Origin: Flavobacterium hiemivividum
GTDB taxonomy: Bacteria; Bacteroidota; Bacteroidia; Flavobacteriales; Flavobacteriaceae
Reading direction: 5' to 3'
DNA length: 64,000 nucleotides
NCBI RefSeq assembly: GCF_004349145.1
Contig: NZ_SMFO01000001.1
Span: forward strand, 1-64,000
Part shown: positions 53,394-62,663 of the stretch, piece by piece
How the letters are laid out: every line of letters begins with the position of its first letter
How positions within the stretch are numbered: the first letter of the stretch is position 1
Translations under genes and position numbers: made by a program
The notes under the pieces: generated by a model
Databases searched by the model: none
Seen by the model: the letters and a program-made list of their open reading frames with translations, nothing else
What the model was told of the DNA's origin: nothing

Positions 53394-54340
53394 ATAAGAT
53401 TCATTTTATAAAAATCCTGACTGTAAACAGAGCATCCCAATTCTTCCTTTTGTTTTAAAAGTCCGGCATGATATCCCTTTTCATTGCTATCATTTACAAT
53501 TCCCATATCAAAAAAAAGTTTGTCTTCTCGCTTGTATTTTTTTATTAAATTAATAAATAAAAAATCTAGTGCACGCAACTCTTCGCCTTTTTTAGTGGTG
53601 GCTCCATATTGTGATTTCACCACTTTATCGGTTTCGAAAATTGTAATTCCTGCAATAATTTCATCGTTACAGTAAACAGAAAACTGTTTGATATTGTTAG
53701 GGAATTTTTCTTTTAATTTTGTGATTTCTTGTAGCGTATGAACTGGTTTAGCATCATATTTCTCTTTTAGTCTTGGTTCCAAAACCAGCTTCCAAAAAGA
53801 ATCTAATTGGTCTTCTTCGACTATTTCTAAATCGAGATCTTCTATTTTTCTAAAATGCTTCAGTTTGCTTTTTGAAATTGTTAACGGCATTGCTAGATTT
53901 ATAGCCATATTCATTTCTTTTTTATCTAGAAGCGCCCCTTTTTTAATTAAAAAAAAATCTATTTCATGATTTCCTCCATAAGCATAAAATGAAGGAATGG
54001 GTTTGAAATAAAAAAACTGTATCCCTTTTTCCTTAAGGTACGCTAGCAGAGAATCTATAATAGCGGCTACTTTTTCACCCGTAATTTTAGGCGAATATAC
54101 TATTCCGCCATAGGTCAAACCTTGATGAGAATACATAGTATCTCCAACACGGTTTGCAGGGATTACCGCCAATAGTTTCTCTTGTTCAAAAATCAATAAT
54201 GAAAAATCTTGAAAACGCTCCTTATGGTATTCCATAAACTCCCTATGAAAAAGAAATGTAGCATTTTTGGCCTTGCTAATAAAAGCATTCCAATTATTAG
54301 AATCGTTAACTTGATATTGTTTGACAGAATAATTTTTCAC
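53390..54340 (-). CDS. FemAB/GNAT-like acyltransferase
   Basis: A 316-residue protein with a GTG start codon at 54340. The N-terminal FHREFMEYHKERFQDFSLLI and VIPANRVGDTMYSHQGLTYG, and the C-terminal FETDKVVKSQYGATTKKGEE with ALDFLFINLIKKYKREDKLF, resemble FemAB-type or GNAT N-acyltransferases. In this place it could acylate the amino sugar made by the DegT enzyme, replacing a FdtC-type acetyltransferase. That role is inference from context. Stop overlaps the start of the aminotransferase gene (ATGA), so the two are translationally coupled. Confidence 0.68.
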   Translation of the reverse strand: MKNYSVKQYQVNDSNNWNAFISKAKNATFLFHREFMEYHKERFQDFSLLIFEQEKLLAVIPANRVGDTMYSHQGLTYGGIVYSPKITGEKVAAIIDSLLAYLKEKGIQFFYFKPIPSFYAYGGNHEIDFFLIKKGALLDKKEMNMAINLAMPLTISKSKLKHFRKIEDLDLEIVEEDQLDSFWKLVLEPRLKEKYDAKPVHTLQEITKLKEKFPNNIKQFSVYCNDEIIAGITIFETDKVVKSQYGATTKKGEELRALDFLFINLIKKYKREDKLFFDMGIVNDSNEKGYHAGLLKQKEELGCSVYSQDFYKMNLI

Positions 54341-54375
54341 CGATATGTTTTAAACTTCGTGAAAGTAATCATTTT

Positions 54376-54978
54376 TTAATTCTTTTCTAAAGTAGGCAAA
54401 TACCATTTGAATTTTACCGCCATCAGTCTTACTGAAATAATGACTAATGAAGTTATTAAATATAAAATGTCATTATCTAAATGAAAGCTTTTCAGCAAGA
54501 AAAAAACTATTCCGCCAAGGATACAAATCGTAGCATAAATTTCCTTTCTAAAAATCACCGGAATTTCAGCACATAAAATATCCCGGATCACACCTCCAAA
54601 ACAGGCAGTCATAGTTCCTAAAGCAATACAAATAGTAGGATGCAGACCAACACTAATTCCTTTTTCGAGACCAATTAACGTAAAAACTCCTAGCCCAATG
54701 GTGTCAAATAGAAAAAGTGACGTTCGCAGTTTCTCGAATTTTTTTCTAAATACTAATGTTAAAACAAAGGCAAAACAGATCACATAAACGTACTCTAAAT
54801 CTAGCATCCAGCCCACAGGTGTTCTTCCAATCATAACATCACGCAAGGTTCCTCCGCCTACAGCAGTTACGAAGGCGATGATAAATACGCCAAAAAGATC
54901 AAGCTTTTTATTCATTGCAGTCAACGCTCCAGACATGGCAAAAGCAATGGTCCCAATGATATCTAATAAATGAAACAT
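54376..54978 (-). CDS. TRIC-like membrane channel protein (UPF0126, YadS)
   Basis: A 200-residue membrane protein made of two similar halves of three helices: LLDIIGTIAFAMSGALTAMN, then FGVFIIAFVTAVGGGTLRDV and a third helix; later LFDTIGLGVFTLIGLEKGIS, TMTACFGGVIRDILCAEIPV. The GGGTLRD and GGVIRD motifs mark both halves. Prokaryotic relatives of the TRIC cation channels, also annotated as glycine or other small-molecule transporters; the substrate is not known. It precedes the acyltransferase gene on the same strand by 35 bases, which may be chance. Confidence 0.9.
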   Translation of the reverse strand: MFHLLDIIGTIAFAMSGALTAMNKKLDLFGVFIIAFVTAVGGGTLRDVMIGRTPVGWMLDLEYVYVICFAFVLTLVFRKKFEKLRTSLFLFDTIGLGVFTLIGLEKGISVGLHPTICIALGTMTACFGGVIRDILCAEIPVIFRKEIYATICILGGIVFFLLKSFHLDNDILYLITSLVIISVRLMAVKFKWYLPTLEKN

Positions 54979-55189
54979 GATTTTTATGAGTTAAATTGAA
55001 GAAATTACGCTGTTTTTACCGACAAACAATTGCCGCAAAATTAAAGAAAATTACCCGTGTAAAGTAGTTCTCGTCAACATATCTCTAGATTCTCCTTTCA
55101 GATTGACAAATATTCTGTTTCAAATTTAAAAATCTGCCTTTTCTCTATGTATCTTTGTTTCCTATATAATAATTAAATTTTAGCATCTC

Positions 55190-55975
55190 TTGAAACAAAT
55201 CACTTCAATTCAAAATCCATTCATAAAATCGTTGGTATTATTACAAGAAAAAGCCAAAAACCGCAAACAAACTGGTACTTTTTTAATCGAAGGAAAACGC
55301 GAAATTTCCTTGGCATTAAAAGGAGGTTATGAAATTGAAACCATCTTGTTTTATCCCGAAATTTGTACTGAAATTGAGGCAAAAAAAATAGCAAGAAATA
55401 CAGAACTAATTGAAATCAACAAAGAAGTTTTTCAAAAGTTAGCTTATAGAGATACTACTGAAGGAATTTTGGCTATAGCCAAAACAAAATCACAACAGCT
55501 TTCGGATTTAAAATTATCCAACAACCCCTTAATTCTTGTTGCCGAAGCACCAGAGAAACCAGGAAATATTGGTGCTTTGTTGAGAACCGCAGACGCCGCA
55601 AATCTAGATGCCGTAATTATTGCAAATCCCAAGAGTGATTTATACAATCCCAATATTGTTCGTTCCAGCGTAGGCTGTTTGTTTACTAACCAAATTGCAA
55701 CTGGAACAACTGCAGAAATTATTACTTTTCTAAAAGAGAAAAACATCAATTTCTATTGTGCGACTTTGCAAAACTCAACGTCCTATCATACCCAAGATTA
55801 CACCAAGCCAACAGCTTTAATAGTTGGCACGGAAGCAACGGGTCTAACCCAAGAATGGCGTGAAGCCGCCACTCAGAACATTATAATTCCGATGCAAGGA
55901 GAAATCGACAGTATGAATGTATCAGTTGCTGCAGCTATATTAATTTTTGAAGCCAAAAGACAAAGAGGGTTTTAA
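55190..55975 (+). CDS. SpoU/TrmH-family RNA methyltransferase with substrate-binding domain
   Basis: A 261-residue protein with a TTG start at 55190 (first residues KQITSIQNPFIKSLVLLQEK). An N-terminal SpoU substrate-binding domain (TGTFLIEGKREISLALKG) precedes the SPOUT fold: PEKPGNIGALLRTADAANLD, LIVGTEATGLTQEWREAA and IPMQGEIDSMNVSVAAAILI. This is the RlmB/TrmH-like arrangement, so 23S rRNA or tRNA ribose methylation is likely. A -7 box TATCTTTG (55150-55157) lies 32 bases upstream of the start. Confidence 0.88.
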   Translation: MKQITSIQNPFIKSLVLLQEKAKNRKQTGTFLIEGKREISLALKGGYEIETILFYPEICTEIEAKKIARNTELIEINKEVFQKLAYRDTTEGILAIAKTKSQQLSDLKLSNNPLILVAEAPEKPGNIGALLRTADAANLDAVIIANPKSDLYNPNIVRSSVGCLFTNQIATGTTAEIITFLKEKNINFYCATLQNSTSYHTQDYTKPTALIVGTEATGLTQEWREAATQNIIIPMQGEIDSMNVSVAAAILIFEAKRQRGF

Positions 55976-56096
55976 ATAGCAATTTCTACTATTAAAATAC
56001 AATCAAAAACAAGGTTTTATTAAAGAGTCAAAATTTTAAACGCTAGACCCTAATTTATCGCTTGCGTATTTGCGAACTTATAGTTATTTTTAAAAA

Positions 56097-58331
56097 ATGA
56101 ACCATGCCGTTATGACAGAAATAGATATAGAGAAGGAAAACAAGGCAATTGCTCAGGAATACAAAGAACTATTACGCATTAGTTACCAAACCTTGTCTAC
56201 CGAAGACAAGAAGCTAATACGTAAGGCTTTTGATGTTTCTGTAGAAGCCCATAAAGAACAACGCAGAAAATCAGGGGAAGCCTATATATTTCATCCTATT
56301 GCTGTAGCAAAAATAGTTGCCTCAGAAATAGGTTTGGGAGCGACTTCAATTGCTGCCGCTTTACTGCATGATGTTGTCGAAGACACTCCAACGACAGTTA
56401 AAGACATTGAACGGATATTTAATCCAAAAGTGGCACAGATTGTAGAAGGTCTAACTAAGATTTCCTTGGTTCAAAAGGACATGAACGTGTCAATGCAAGC
56501 CGAGAATTTTCGTAAAATGCTATTGACGCTTAATGATGACGTGCGCGTAATCTTGATAAAAATAGCTGACAGACTCCATAATATGCAGACTATGGAGTCC
56601 ATGGAAAACCATAAACAAGTCAAAATCGCATCAGAAACATTATACATTTATGCTCCACTTGCCCACCGCTTGGGTTTGTACAAAATTAAAAATAAACTAG
56701 AAGATTTAGGTTTAAAATATACAGAGCCAGAGGTTTTTAATGGAATTATTAGCAGAATAAAAGAAACTAAAGATCAGCAAGATGCCTATATAAAAGATAT
56801 CACGGAGGTGCTAAAGACTTCATTGGCTGCCGAAGATATTGATTGCGTTATAAAAGGTCGTCCAAAATCGATCTATTCTATTCGAAGAAAAATGCTAGCT
56901 CAAAATGTAAGTTTTGACGAAGTCTATGACAAGTTTGCTCTTCGAATTGTATACAAATCAAATCCCCACGACGAAAAGTTCCTAGCTTGGAAAATTTATT
57001 CCATTGTAACGGATCATTATCGTCCTAGTCCAAGCCGTTTACGTGATTGGATTTCCTCTCCTAAATCTACTGGATATGAGGCATTGCATATTACAGTAAT
57101 GGGACCAAAAGGCCGTTGGGTAGAAGTACAAGTACGTAGCGAGCGCATGGACGAGATTGCAGAAAAAGGATATGCTGCTCATTACAAATATAAAAATGGC
57201 GCTACCGAAGAAGGTGGCTTAGATGTTTGGTTGAACTTACTTAAAGAAGCACTTGAAAATTCAGAAACTAGTGCCGTAGATTTTGTTGAGGATTTTAAAA
57301 TGAATCTCTACTCAAAAGAAATCTATGTTTTTACACCAAAAGGAGACATCAAGTCCTTACCAAAAGGCGCTACATCTCTAGATTTCGCCTTTAGTATCCA
57401 TTCTGAAATAGGAATTAAAACTCGAGGAACTAGGGTGAACGGAAAGTTAGTTCCTCTAAATTATGAATTAAGAAATGGTGATCAGGTAGAGATTATCACC
57501 TCTCAAAATCAAAAACCTACCATTAACTGGCTAGATTATGTTACTACTTCCAGAGCAAAAAATAAAATTAGAAATGTCTTAAATGAGAATACTAAAAAAA
57601 TTGCAGAGGACGGAAAAGAATTACTTACTCGTAAACTAAAGCATCTAAAAGTGACTTTAAACGAGTCAGTCATTAATGAATTGGTTAATTTTTTCAAATT
57701 AAAAACAAGTTTGGATCTGTTTTATAGAGTTGGTGTAGGCTCTATTGACAACCAGCAACTTAAAGATTTTGCTGCTCAAAAAAGCAATACTTTAATCAAT
57801 TTCTTTAAAAATAAAATAAAACGTTCCGCGCAGACTGCTGATACAGATCTTCACAAACAAGTGTTGAGCAATAATTATGACATGCTTGTTTTTGGTAAAG
57901 AACAAGATAAATTAGACTATAAACTTTCTGCTTGCTGTAATCCTATTCCGGGAGACACGGTGTTTGGATTTGTTACCATTAACGAAGGTATAAAAGTCCA
58001 TAAAAAAGATTGTCCAAATGCCATTGCAATGCAATCCAACTATGCGTATCGCATTATGCAGGCCAAATGGATTGATTCATCTCAGCAAGAGTTTAAAGCA
58101 ATCATTAATATCACCGGAATGGATACTTTAGGACTGACGAATAATTTGACGAAAGTAATTTCGAGCAATATGCAGGTAAACATTCAGAGCATATCTTTAA
58201 GTGGTGATGCCGGACTATTTAAAGGTCAATTAATAGTAGTGGTTAAGAACAGTACTTTACTAAATAAACTGATTGACAATATTAAAAAAATTGACGGAAT
58301 CGATAAAGTAACACGAGTTTATAAAAAATAA
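56097..58331 (+). CDS. bifunctional (p)ppGpp synthetase/hydrolase (RelA/SpoT)
   Basis: A 744-residue stringent-response enzyme. The HD hydrolase domain is intact (H66 in FHPIAVA, HDVVEDTPTT with HD at 91-92), as is the synthetase (KGRPKSIYSIRRKM, then STGYEALHITVMGPKGRWVE). TGS follows (IYVFTPKGDIKSLPKGATSL) and a C-terminal ACT domain (KAIINITGMDTLGLTNNLTK). Thus it resembles SpoT, able both to make and degrade ppGpp, and not monofunctional RelA. The ATG at 56097 is used; ATG at 56112 (MTEID) is an alternative, and a -7-like TATTTTTA at 56085-56092 would favour the latter. Confidence 0.95.
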   Translation: MNHAVMTEIDIEKENKAIAQEYKELLRISYQTLSTEDKKLIRKAFDVSVEAHKEQRRKSGEAYIFHPIAVAKIVASEIGLGATSIAAALLHDVVEDTPTTVKDIERIFNPKVAQIVEGLTKISLVQKDMNVSMQAENFRKMLLTLNDDVRVILIKIADRLHNMQTMESMENHKQVKIASETLYIYAPLAHRLGLYKIKNKLEDLGLKYTEPEVFNGIISRIKETKDQQDAYIKDITEVLKTSLAAEDIDCVIKGRPKSIYSIRRKMLAQNVSFDEVYDKFALRIVYKSNPHDEKFLAWKIYSIVTDHYRPSPSRLRDWISSPKSTGYEALHITVMGPKGRWVEVQVRSERMDEIAEKGYAAHYKYKNGATEEGGLDVWLNLLKEALENSETSAVDFVEDFKMNLYSKEIYVFTPKGDIKSLPKGATSLDFAFSIHSEIGIKTRGTRVNGKLVPLNYELRNGDQVEIITSQNQKPTINWLDYVTTSRAKNKIRNVLNENTKKIAEDGKELLTRKLKHLKVTLNESVINELVNFFKLKTSLDLFYRVGVGSIDNQQLKDFAAQKSNTLINFFKNKIKRSAQTADTDLHKQVLSNNYDMLVFGKEQDKLDYKLSACCNPIPGDTVFGFVTINEGIKVHKKDCPNAIAMQSNYAYRIMQAKWIDSSQQEFKAIINITGMDTLGLTNNLTKVISSNMQVNIQSISLSGDAGLFKGQLIVVVKNSTLLNKLIDNIKKIDGIDKVTRVYKK

Positions 58332-58468
58332 AAATATTATAATAACACTGTAATTTTGAACCTTCACAAGCTATTAAAGATCGCTATAATTGCGTCATTT
58401 TTGTTTCAAAAATCACAAATTGTGTCCTTATAAATTCTTAAAGTTGAGAACTATTAGAATAAATGATT

Positions 58469-58476
58469 TACCTTTG
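58469..58476 (+). promoter_or_regulatory. -7 box of fur, very close to its ATG
   Basis: TACCTTTG is a full TAnnTTTG match; the ATG at 58483 begins 6 bases after it. The nearest TTG is at 22 bases, so the -33 is weak. Confidence 0.35.
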
Positions 58477-58482
58477 CCAGAT

Positions 58483-58959
58483 ATGACACTCATTTCCACA
58501 GATAACAATAAAAACCAAGAAATTGTAAAAAATGTTTTTACAATGTATCTTGAAAAAAAAGGGCACCGAAAAACTCCTGAACGTTATTCCATCCTTCAAG
58601 AAATTTATGAAAGTGAAGAACATTTTGATATCGAGAATCTGTATATCAAAATGAAAAACAAAAACTACCGTGTCAGTAGAGCTACCTTGTACAATACAAT
58701 CGAGTTATTATTAGACTGTGCATTGGTACGCAAACATCAGTTTGGTCAAAATCAAGCGCACTATGAAAAATCATACTTCGACAAACAACATGATCATATT
58801 ATCATGACTGATACTGGAGAGGTGATTGAGTTTTGCGATCCAAGAATACAAACAATCAAAAAAACAATTGAAGAAATATTTGATATTGAAATTACAAATC
58901 ACTCCTTGTATTTATATGGAGTTAAGAAAAAACCAGTATCAGAAACAGAAATAGAATAA
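58483..58959 (+). CDS. fur: Fur-family transcriptional regulator
   Basis: A 158-residue metal-responsive regulator. The start at 58483 is used because the 31 codons upstream do not resemble the family. Winged-helix part: [57 protein letters not shown]. Dimer and metal part: [29 protein letters not shown]. The usual structural zinc CxxC is replaced by MTDT, so one zinc site is missing. Iron sensing (Fur) is most likely; Zur and PerR are less so. It is followed by purA after 60 bases. Confidence 0.88.
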   Translation: MTLISTDNNKNQEIVKNVFTMYLEKKGHRKTPERYSILQEIYESEEHFDIENLYIKMKNKNYRVSRATLYNTIELLLDCALVRKHQFGQNQAHYEKSYFDKQHDHIIMTDTGEVIEFCDPRIQTIKKTIEEIFDIEITNHSLYLYGVKKKPVSETEIE

Positions 58960-59019
58960 AATACGAACCGCTTGAAAGAGGTTCAGATAATAAATAATTA
59001 ACTGCAAATAATAAACAGA

Positions 59020-60291
59020 ATGACCGTAGATTTATTACTAGGATTACAATGGGGAGATGAAGGAAAAGGGAAGATCGTAGATGTTCTTACTTCAAAATAC
59101 GATATTATTGCTCGTTTTCAAGGTGGCCCAAATGCTGGACATACATTAGAATTTGACGGAATAAAACATGTCCTTAGAACAATTCCTTCCGGGATTTTTC
59201 ACGACAATAACATTAATATTATTGGAAATGGCGTTGTAATCGACCCAGTTGTTTTTAAAAGTGAAGTTGACGGTTTAGCTAAATTTAATTTAGATATTAA
59301 ATCGAAATTAATCATTTCAAGAAAAGCACATTTAATTTTACCAACACACCGTTTACTAGATGCAGCTTCTGAAGCTTCAAAAGGGAAAGCTAAAATTGGT
59401 TCTACTCTTAAAGGAATTGGACCAACTTACATGGACAAAACGGGTAGAAACGGAATCCGTGTTGGAGATATCGAACTAGAAGATTTCAAAGAAAGATACA
59501 GAGCACTTGCTGACAAGCATGAAGCGATGATTGCATTTTATGATGTAAACATTCAATACAACCTAGCAGAACTTGAAAAAGAATTTTTTGAATCTATCGA
59601 AGATTTGAAAAAACTTGATTTTATTGATAGTGAAGAGTATTTACACCAAGCTCAAAAAGCAGGGAAATCAATATTATGCGAAGGAGCTCAAGGTTCATTA
59701 CTAGATGTAGATTTTGGTACATATCCATTTGTAACTTCTTCTAACACTACTGCTGCAGGAGCTTGTACAGGTTTAGGAATTGCTCCTAACAAAATCAAAG
59801 AGGTTTATGGAATTTTCAAAGCTTACGTTACACGTGTAGGTAGCGGACCATTCCCTACTGAACTTTTTGATGAAGATGGTACTACAATGGCTCGCGTAGG
59901 AAACGAATTTGGATCTGTTACAGGAAGACAAAGACGTTGTGGATGGTTAGACTTAGTAGCTCTTAAATATGCTATTCAAGTAAACGGTGTTACACAGTTA
60001 ATGATGATGAAAGGGGATGTACTTTCAGGATTTGAAACTTTAAAAGTTTGTACTGAGTACACTTATAAAGGTAAAAACATCGCTCACTTCCCTTACAACA
60101 TTGAACCAGAAAATGTAACTCCAGTTTACAAAGAATTCAAAGGGTGGAAAGCAGATTTAACTGGTATGACAACATATGATGAATTACCTGTTGAACTAAA
60201 AGAATACATTGACTTTATTGAAAAAGAAGTTGAAGTTCCTATCAAAATTGTCTCTGTAGGGCCAGATAGAAAACAAACAATTACTAAATAA
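59020..60291 (+). CDS. purA: adenylosuccinate synthetase
   Basis: A 423-residue enzyme joining IMP and aspartate with GTP in AMP synthesis. The N-terminal P-loop-like LLGLQWGDEGKGK holds catalytic D13, and H41 sits in GPNAGHTL. Later blocks are GSTLKGIGPTYMDKTGRNGI, EGAQGSLLDVDFGTYPFVTS and VTGRQRRCGWLDLVALKYAI. Length is normal. A weak hairpin (58965-58984) separates it from fur, so the pair may be co-transcribed; a clear terminator follows. Confidence 0.95.
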   Translation: MTVDLLLGLQWGDEGKGKIVDVLTSKYDIIARFQGGPNAGHTLEFDGIKHVLRTIPSGIFHDNNINIIGNGVVIDPVVFKSEVDGLAKFNLDIKSKLIISRKAHLILPTHRLLDAASEASKGKAKIGSTLKGIGPTYMDKTGRNGIRVGDIELEDFKERYRALADKHEAMIAFYDVNIQYNLAELEKEFFESIEDLKKLDFIDSEEYLHQAQKAGKSILCEGAQGSLLDVDFGTYPFVTSSNTTAAGACTGLGIAPNKIKEVYGIFKAYVTRVGSGPFPTELFDEDGTTMARVGNEFGSVTGRQRRCGWLDLVALKYAIQVNGVTQLMMMKGDVLSGFETLKVCTEYTYKGKNIAHFPYNIEPENVTPVYKEFKGWKADLTGMTTYDELPVELKEYIDFIEKEVEVPIKIVSVGPDRKQTITK

Positions 60292-60295
60292 GATT

Positions 60296-60327
60296 AAAAA
60301 ACGCTCTGAAATTTCAGAGCGTTTTTT
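60296..60327 (+). terminator. terminator of purA
   Basis: ACGCTCTGAAA (60301-60311) is followed immediately by its reverse complement TTTCAGAGCGT (60312-60322) and then a T-run. Confidence 0.9.
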
Positions 60328-60371
60328 AATTGTAAAAATATTTATTTCAAAAGCCTATAAAAATCATCCTA

Positions 60372-60953
60372 ATGCACGATCCGCAAATAAAAATAAAACA
60401 AACCGATTTACTTTCTGATAATTGGTACCTATTAAACAAAGTCACTTTCGACTATCAAAAAAACGACAACAGCTGGATTACTCAAAAAAGAGAAGTCTAT
60501 GATCGCGGAAATGGAGCGGCTATTTTACTTTATAATTCGAAACAAAAAACAGTAATTCTTACGAGACAATTTCGTTTACCAACCTATTTAAATGGTAATA
60601 AATCAGGAATGATGATTGAGGTTTGCGCTGGACTTCTGGATCAAGATAATCCAGAGCAATGTGTAATTAGAGAAACAGAGGAAGAAACAGGATATCGCAT
60701 TACAAAAGTCGAAAAAGTAATGGAGTCCTATATGTCTCCTGGTGCCGTAACCGAAATTCTGCACTTATTCGTTGGTGAATATGACGAATCTATGAAGGTA
60801 AGTGATGGCGGCGGTGTCGAACAGGAACAGGAAAATATTGAGGTTATAGAAATGTCTTATGACGATGCCTACGCAATGATTGCATCTGGCGAAATTAAAG
60901 ATGCTAAATCAATAATATTGCTGCAGCATGCCAAAATAAACAAGCTCGTTTAA
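60372..60953 (+). CDS. Nudix hydrolase (GDP-mannose pyrophosphatase NudK-like)
   Basis: A 193-residue Nudix enzyme. The Nudix box is in AGLLDQDNPEQCVIR followed by ETEEETGY, with the REx2E core intact, though the first glycine position of the consensus is alanine as I recall it to be in NudK. MSPGAVTEILHLFVGEYD and the acidic GGGVEQEQENIEV follow, matching NudK. Such enzymes hydrolyse GDP-mannose or ADP-ribose. It is on the same strand as purA but separated by a terminator and an 80-base gap; the exporter gene follows after 25 bases and may share its transcript. Confidence 0.85.
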   Translation: MHDPQIKIKQTDLLSDNWYLLNKVTFDYQKNDNSWITQKREVYDRGNGAAILLYNSKQKTVILTRQFRLPTYLNGNKSGMMIEVCAGLLDQDNPEQCVIRETEEETGYRITKVEKVMESYMSPGAVTEILHLFVGEYDESMKVSDGGGVEQEQENIEVIEMSYDDAYAMIASGEIKDAKSIILLQHAKINKLV

Positions 60954-60978
60954 AACCATTTATTTAGAATTAGAGAAT

Positions 60979-61914
60979 ATGAATAACCAGACAAAAGGCG
61001 TTTTATTCGCCTTATGCGCTACCCTACTTTGGTCAGTGAATTTTGTAATTGCCAGCGGAATAAAAGGCCATATTCCTCCCGTAGGATTAGCTTTTTGGAG
61101 ATGGGCAATTGCTTCTATATTTTTAGCTCCTTTCGCACTGAAGAGCACTATCAAAAGTCGAGATCTAATAAGGAAGAACATTCGTTTTCTTGCTATCACA
61201 GCAGTTCTTGGAATCACCATCTTCAACACTTTAATTTATTTTTCGGGAAGAACAACTTCTGCTGTTAACTTATCTTTAATTGCTATCTCGATTCCTTTGT
61301 TTATTGTGGCGCTATCTCGAATTGCTTTTAAAGAAAAGGTAAGCACTACAAAAATCATTGGAATCGCAACAATCATATTGGGTGTTTTAATACTAATTAC
61401 AAAGGGTTCTTTACAATCTTTGTTTCAAATACAGTTTGCATTTGGTGATTTACTAATGTTGTTTGCTTGTATTTTCTTTGCGAGTTATACCATTTTAGTT
61501 CGAATGAAACCAAAGGAATTATCGCCCAAAGTCTTTCTCTTCACTGTTTTTACTTTAGGAACACTTTTCCTTTTTCCATTTTATCTTTGGGAACACATTT
61601 ATTATCAAAAGGTTGTTTTTGACTCCACAACTATCTTTGCCACAACATACGTTGGTATCTTCGCATCACTGGTTTCTTATTATTTATGGAATGAGGCTAT
61701 TACATTAATTGGCACTCAAAAAACAGCAGTAATCTATTATTTAATACCAGTATTTAGTGGAATATTAGCCTATTTTTTTCTGAATCAGAATATTATTCTG
61801 AGCCAAATCATAAGTATGGGCATCATCGTTTTTGGTTTGTTGATTACCAATAGAAAAAAAAGTATTCTTCCCGTCACACTCTTTATGAGCATAAAAAAAA
61901 GTATAATAAAATAA
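60979..61914 (+). CDS. EamA/DMT-family transporter
   Basis: A 311-residue membrane protein with ten hydrophobic helices and two EamA repeats: repeat 1 starts GVLFALCATLLWSVNFVIAS and contains FWRWAIASIFLAPFAL, repeat 2 starts GDLLMLFACIFFASYTILVR. DMT proteins export metabolites or amino acids; the substrate is not evident. Its stop codon lies inside the arm of the terminator hairpin at 61893-61932, which it shares with the peroxiredoxin gene from the other side. Confidence 0.9.
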   Translation: MNNQTKGVLFALCATLLWSVNFVIASGIKGHIPPVGLAFWRWAIASIFLAPFALKSTIKSRDLIRKNIRFLAITAVLGITIFNTLIYFSGRTTSAVNLSLIAISIPLFIVALSRIAFKEKVSTTKIIGIATIILGVLILITKGSLQSLFQIQFAFGDLLMLFACIFFASYTILVRMKPKELSPKVFLFTVFTLGTLFLFPFYLWEHIYYQKVVFDSTTIFATTYVGIFASLVSYYLWNEAITLIGTQKTAVIYYLIPVFSGILAYFFLNQNIILSQIISMGIIVFGLLITNRKKSILPVTLFMSIKKSIIK

Positions 61915-61932
61915 TTTTCATTATACTTTTCG
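61893..61932. terminator. bidirectional terminator overlapping a stop codon
   Basis: AAAAGTATAAT (61897-61907) pairs perfectly with ATTATACTTTT (61920-61930). The TAA of the transporter gene (61912-61914) lies in the loop. Confidence 0.8.
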
Positions 61933-61953
61933 AATATTAAAATACTTACACTT

Positions 61954-62592
61954 TTATTTATTAGGCTGCGGAGTCATTCTCAAATAAGTTTTTATTTGCT
62001 GATATCCTTTTGGAAACTTCGCTGGAATATCATGGTCTGCAACTGAGGTCGAAATCACAACTGCATCACCATCTTTCCAGTTTGCTGGAGTTGCTACACT
62101 ATAATTAGCTGTTAATTGCAAACTGTCAATAACACGCAACAACTCATCAAAGTTCCTACCTGTAGATGCGGGGTAAGTGAGCGTTAATTTTACTTTCTTG
62201 TCAGGTCCAATAATAAAAACAGAACGAACAGTGAAAGTTTCGCTTGCATTGGGATGAATCATATCATAAAGATTTGCAACGGTCTTATCTTCGTCTGCAA
62301 TAATTGGGTACTGCATAGTAACATTTTGAGTTTCCTCAATATCTTTAATCCATTTCAAGTGCGACTCAAGTCCATCCACACTCAATGCAATTACTTTTGT
62401 ATTTCTTTTTTCAAATTCAGGGAAATAATTAGCTACAGTACCTAATTCGGTGGTGCAAACGGGAGTAAAATCAGCAGGATGCGAAAATAACACACCCCAG
62501 GAATCTCCAAGCCATTCATGAAAACTCACATTCCCCATTGTTGTTTCCGCCTTAAAATCTGGAGCAATATCTCCTAATCGTAATGTTGCCAT
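61954..62592 (-). CDS. 1-Cys peroxiredoxin (Prx6-type)
   Basis: A 212-residue peroxiredoxin that reduces hydrogen peroxide or organic peroxides. The peroxidatic Cys46 is in DFTPVCTTEL; the catalytic Thr43 and Arg (VRSVFIIGPD) are present. The C-terminal extension (GRNFDELLRVIDSLQLTANY to the end) places it in the Prx6 group rather than AhpC. There is no second cysteine for a resolving role that I can see. Convergent with the DMT transporter; divergent neighbours are unrelated. Confidence 0.92.
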   Translation of the reverse strand: MATLRLGDIAPDFKAETTMGNVSFHEWLGDSWGVLFSHPADFTPVCTTELGTVANYFPEFEKRNTKVIALSVDGLESHLKWIKDIEETQNVTMQYPIIADEDKTVANLYDMIHPNASETFTVRSVFIIGPDKKVKLTLTYPASTGRNFDELLRVIDSLQLTANYSVATPANWKDGDAVVISTSVADHDIPAKFPKGYQQIKTYLRMTPQPNK

Positions 62593-62663
62593 GTTTACTA
62601 TCTTTTTATTTCACCTAAGTTAGTTAAAAAAAAATCCCTCGACGAGCAAATTCAAAATAAAAA

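Noticed and set aside
33258..55975. The two SpoU methyltransferase genes (33258 and 55190) as a recent duplication
   Set aside because: They differ in length, domain content (one has a substrate-binding domain) and motif details, so they are distinct families.
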